In this document: in pieces, positions 40,084-40,661 of the stretch
Layout of the letters: the number at the start of each line of letters is the position of its first letter
How positions within the stretch are numbered: position 1 is the stretch's first letter
Assembly (NCBI GenBank): GCA_937976375.1
Contig: CALJRU010000035.1
Coordinates: forward strand, 1-40,661
Source: an uncultured Peptococcaceae bacterium
GTDB lineage: Bacteria; Bacillota; Peptococcia; Peptococcales; Peptococcaceae
Reading direction: 5' to 3'
DNA length: 40,661 nucleotides
Translations under genes and position numbers: made by a program
Notes under the pieces: model-generated
The model's database searches: none
The model's input: only the letters and a program-made list of their open reading frames with translations
What the model was told of the DNA's origin: nothing

Positions 40084-40111
40084 TTGACAATGCATGAACC
40101 TATGATACACT
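40084..40111 (+). promoter_or_regulatory. Promoter of the second GNAT gene
   Basis: TTGACA (40084-40089), 16 bases, TACACT (40106-40111) with a TG extension. Confidence 0.7.
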
Positions 40112-40140
40112 GAGAAAAAATGATGGAAGGAACGATAGAA

Positions 40141-40581
40141 ATGCAGGTGAAAACATTAACTGTTGCAGATGAACCAAAGATCGCGGCGGTGATTCGTGAT
40201 GCGTTTTCAGCGCCGCCATGGTGTGAGGATTGGAGCGACGAGGCGCGGCTTTTGCAATATGTGCACGAGGGCATGGATGGTGCAGGTGCCTTGGCTTTTG
40301 GGCTGGACGATGGACAGCAGCTGGTTGCGGTGATTATGGGGCATGTGCGGCATTGGCACAATCGTGTTGAATACATCATTGAAGATGTGGCTGTGCGCCG
40401 TGAGCATCAGGGGCGTGGTCTGGGAAAGCTGTTGATGACACAGACATTGGCAGCGTGTCGGGCTCTGGGGATCGAGGAAGCAGGCCTGCGCACACGGCGC
40501 GATGCAGCGGCCTATGCGTTCTACCGGAAGCTGGGCTTTCAGGAACAGGAGAAGGATGTTTATTTTTCACTTCAATTATGA
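40141..40581 (+). CDS. GNAT family N-acetyltransferase
   Basis: A 146-residue acetyltransferase with the complete GNAT core. The acetyl-CoA loop is REHQGRGLGK (about 87-96; the R-x2-G-x-G motif), preceded by the IEDVAVRR strand and followed by helix and AAYAFYRKLGF (about 123-133). The substrate is unknown; small metabolites or protein N-termini are typical. ATG 40141 is favoured by AAGGAACG 7 bases upstream. The stop overlaps the outer arm of the right-end repeat, which may serve as its terminator. Confidence 0.9.
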   Translation: MQVKTLTVADEPKIAAVIRDAFSAPPWCEDWSDEARLLQYVHEGMDGAGALAFGLDDGQQLVAVIMGHVRHWHNRVEYIIEDVAVRREHQGRGLGKLLMTQTLAACRALGIEEAGLRTRRDAAAYAFYRKLGFQEQEKDVYFSLQL

Positions 40582-40661
40582 GCATATAAAACCGCCCGAG
40601 CAGCGATGGTATGCTCCCTTTATGAGAGACAGTGAAATATAAAAATCGCTGTTCTCATGAA
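40580..40661 (-). repeat. Structured intergenic repeat, right copy
   Basis: Bases 40607-40660 are the exact inverted copy of 1-54. GAGCAT (40580-40585) pairs with ATGCTC (40611-40616), enclosing a different GC-rich insert with ACCGC/GCG-GGT arms. Read on the minus strand it has the same order as the left copy. It overlaps the end of the GNAT gene. Confidence 0.8.

Noticed and set aside
1..40661. CRISPR arrays, tRNA or rRNA genes, transposases, prophage
   Set aside because: No spaced direct repeats, no cloverleaf or rRNA-like segments, and no integrase or transposase proteins were recognised.

Overview
The window is 40.7 kb of a densely packed bacterial chromosome with about 39 protein genes and no RNA genes, transposases, phage genes or CRISPR array that I can see. 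The organism is most likely an anaerobic member of the Bacillota. The evidence is an SCIFF ribosomal peptide gene (a hallmark of class Clostridia), S-layer-homology anchoring, consensus sigma-A promoters with GGAGG ribosome sites, a YtrA-type GntR/ABC operon, and an oxygen-defence set without haem enzymes (desulfoferrodoxin, rubrerythrin, Fur/PerR regulator). The genus cannot be resolved from the sequence. Most genes have a balanced to GC-rich composition. One cassette at 25.8-28.7 kb is visibly AT-rich and looks acquired.

Layout. 0.4-3.9 kb: a ferredoxin, an AprA/fumarate-reductase-like flavoprotein and an SLC13-type anion permease, apparently an uptake-plus-reduction module. 4.0-9.2 kb: an HD hydrolase, a secreted SLH-anchored amidohydrolase and an M18 aminopeptidase. 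9.3-13.8 kb: two small proteins, then a GntR-ABC ATPase-permease operon with a clear operator. 13.8-16.1 kb: a LysR regulator and an iron alcohol dehydrogenase. 16.1-19.4 kb: a double-PepSY membrane protein, an MFS exporter, scfA and a GNAT acetyltransferase. 19.4-23.3 kb: a heterodimeric ABC exporter behind a strong promoter followed by a leader terminator. 23.3-25.6 kb: a small potassium-channel-like protein and a GtrII-like membrane protein. 25.8-28.7 kb: the AT-rich cassette (amidohydrolase-fold protein lacking its metal ligands, SLC13-like permease, divergent TetR). 28.9-32.8 kb: PatB-type lyase, small membrane protein, DegV protein, branched-chain aminotransferase. 32.9-40.6 kb: redox and stress genes (desulfoferrodoxin with DUF134, Crp/Fnr regulator, membrane Fe-S protein with ferredoxin, flavodoxin lipoprotein, YgjP-like peptidase, YaaA, sugar acetyltransferase, PerR-like regulator with rubrerythrin), then a CBS protein and a GNAT acetyltransferase.

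The window is bounded by two copies of the same 54-bp sequence in inverted orientation (1-54 and 40607-40660). Each is followed by a different hairpin enclosed by the same GAGCAT/ATGCTC arms. This looks like a dispersed structured intergenic repeat at which assembly stopped, although an invertible segment cannot be excluded. The best candidates for new biology are this repeat, the AT-rich cassette with its dead-looking amidohydrolase, the flavoprotein-ferredoxin-permease operon, the scfA gene without an adjacent maturase, the attenuated leader of the ABC exporter, and the extracytoplasmic flavodoxin beside a membrane Fe-S protein and a Crp/Fnr regulator.
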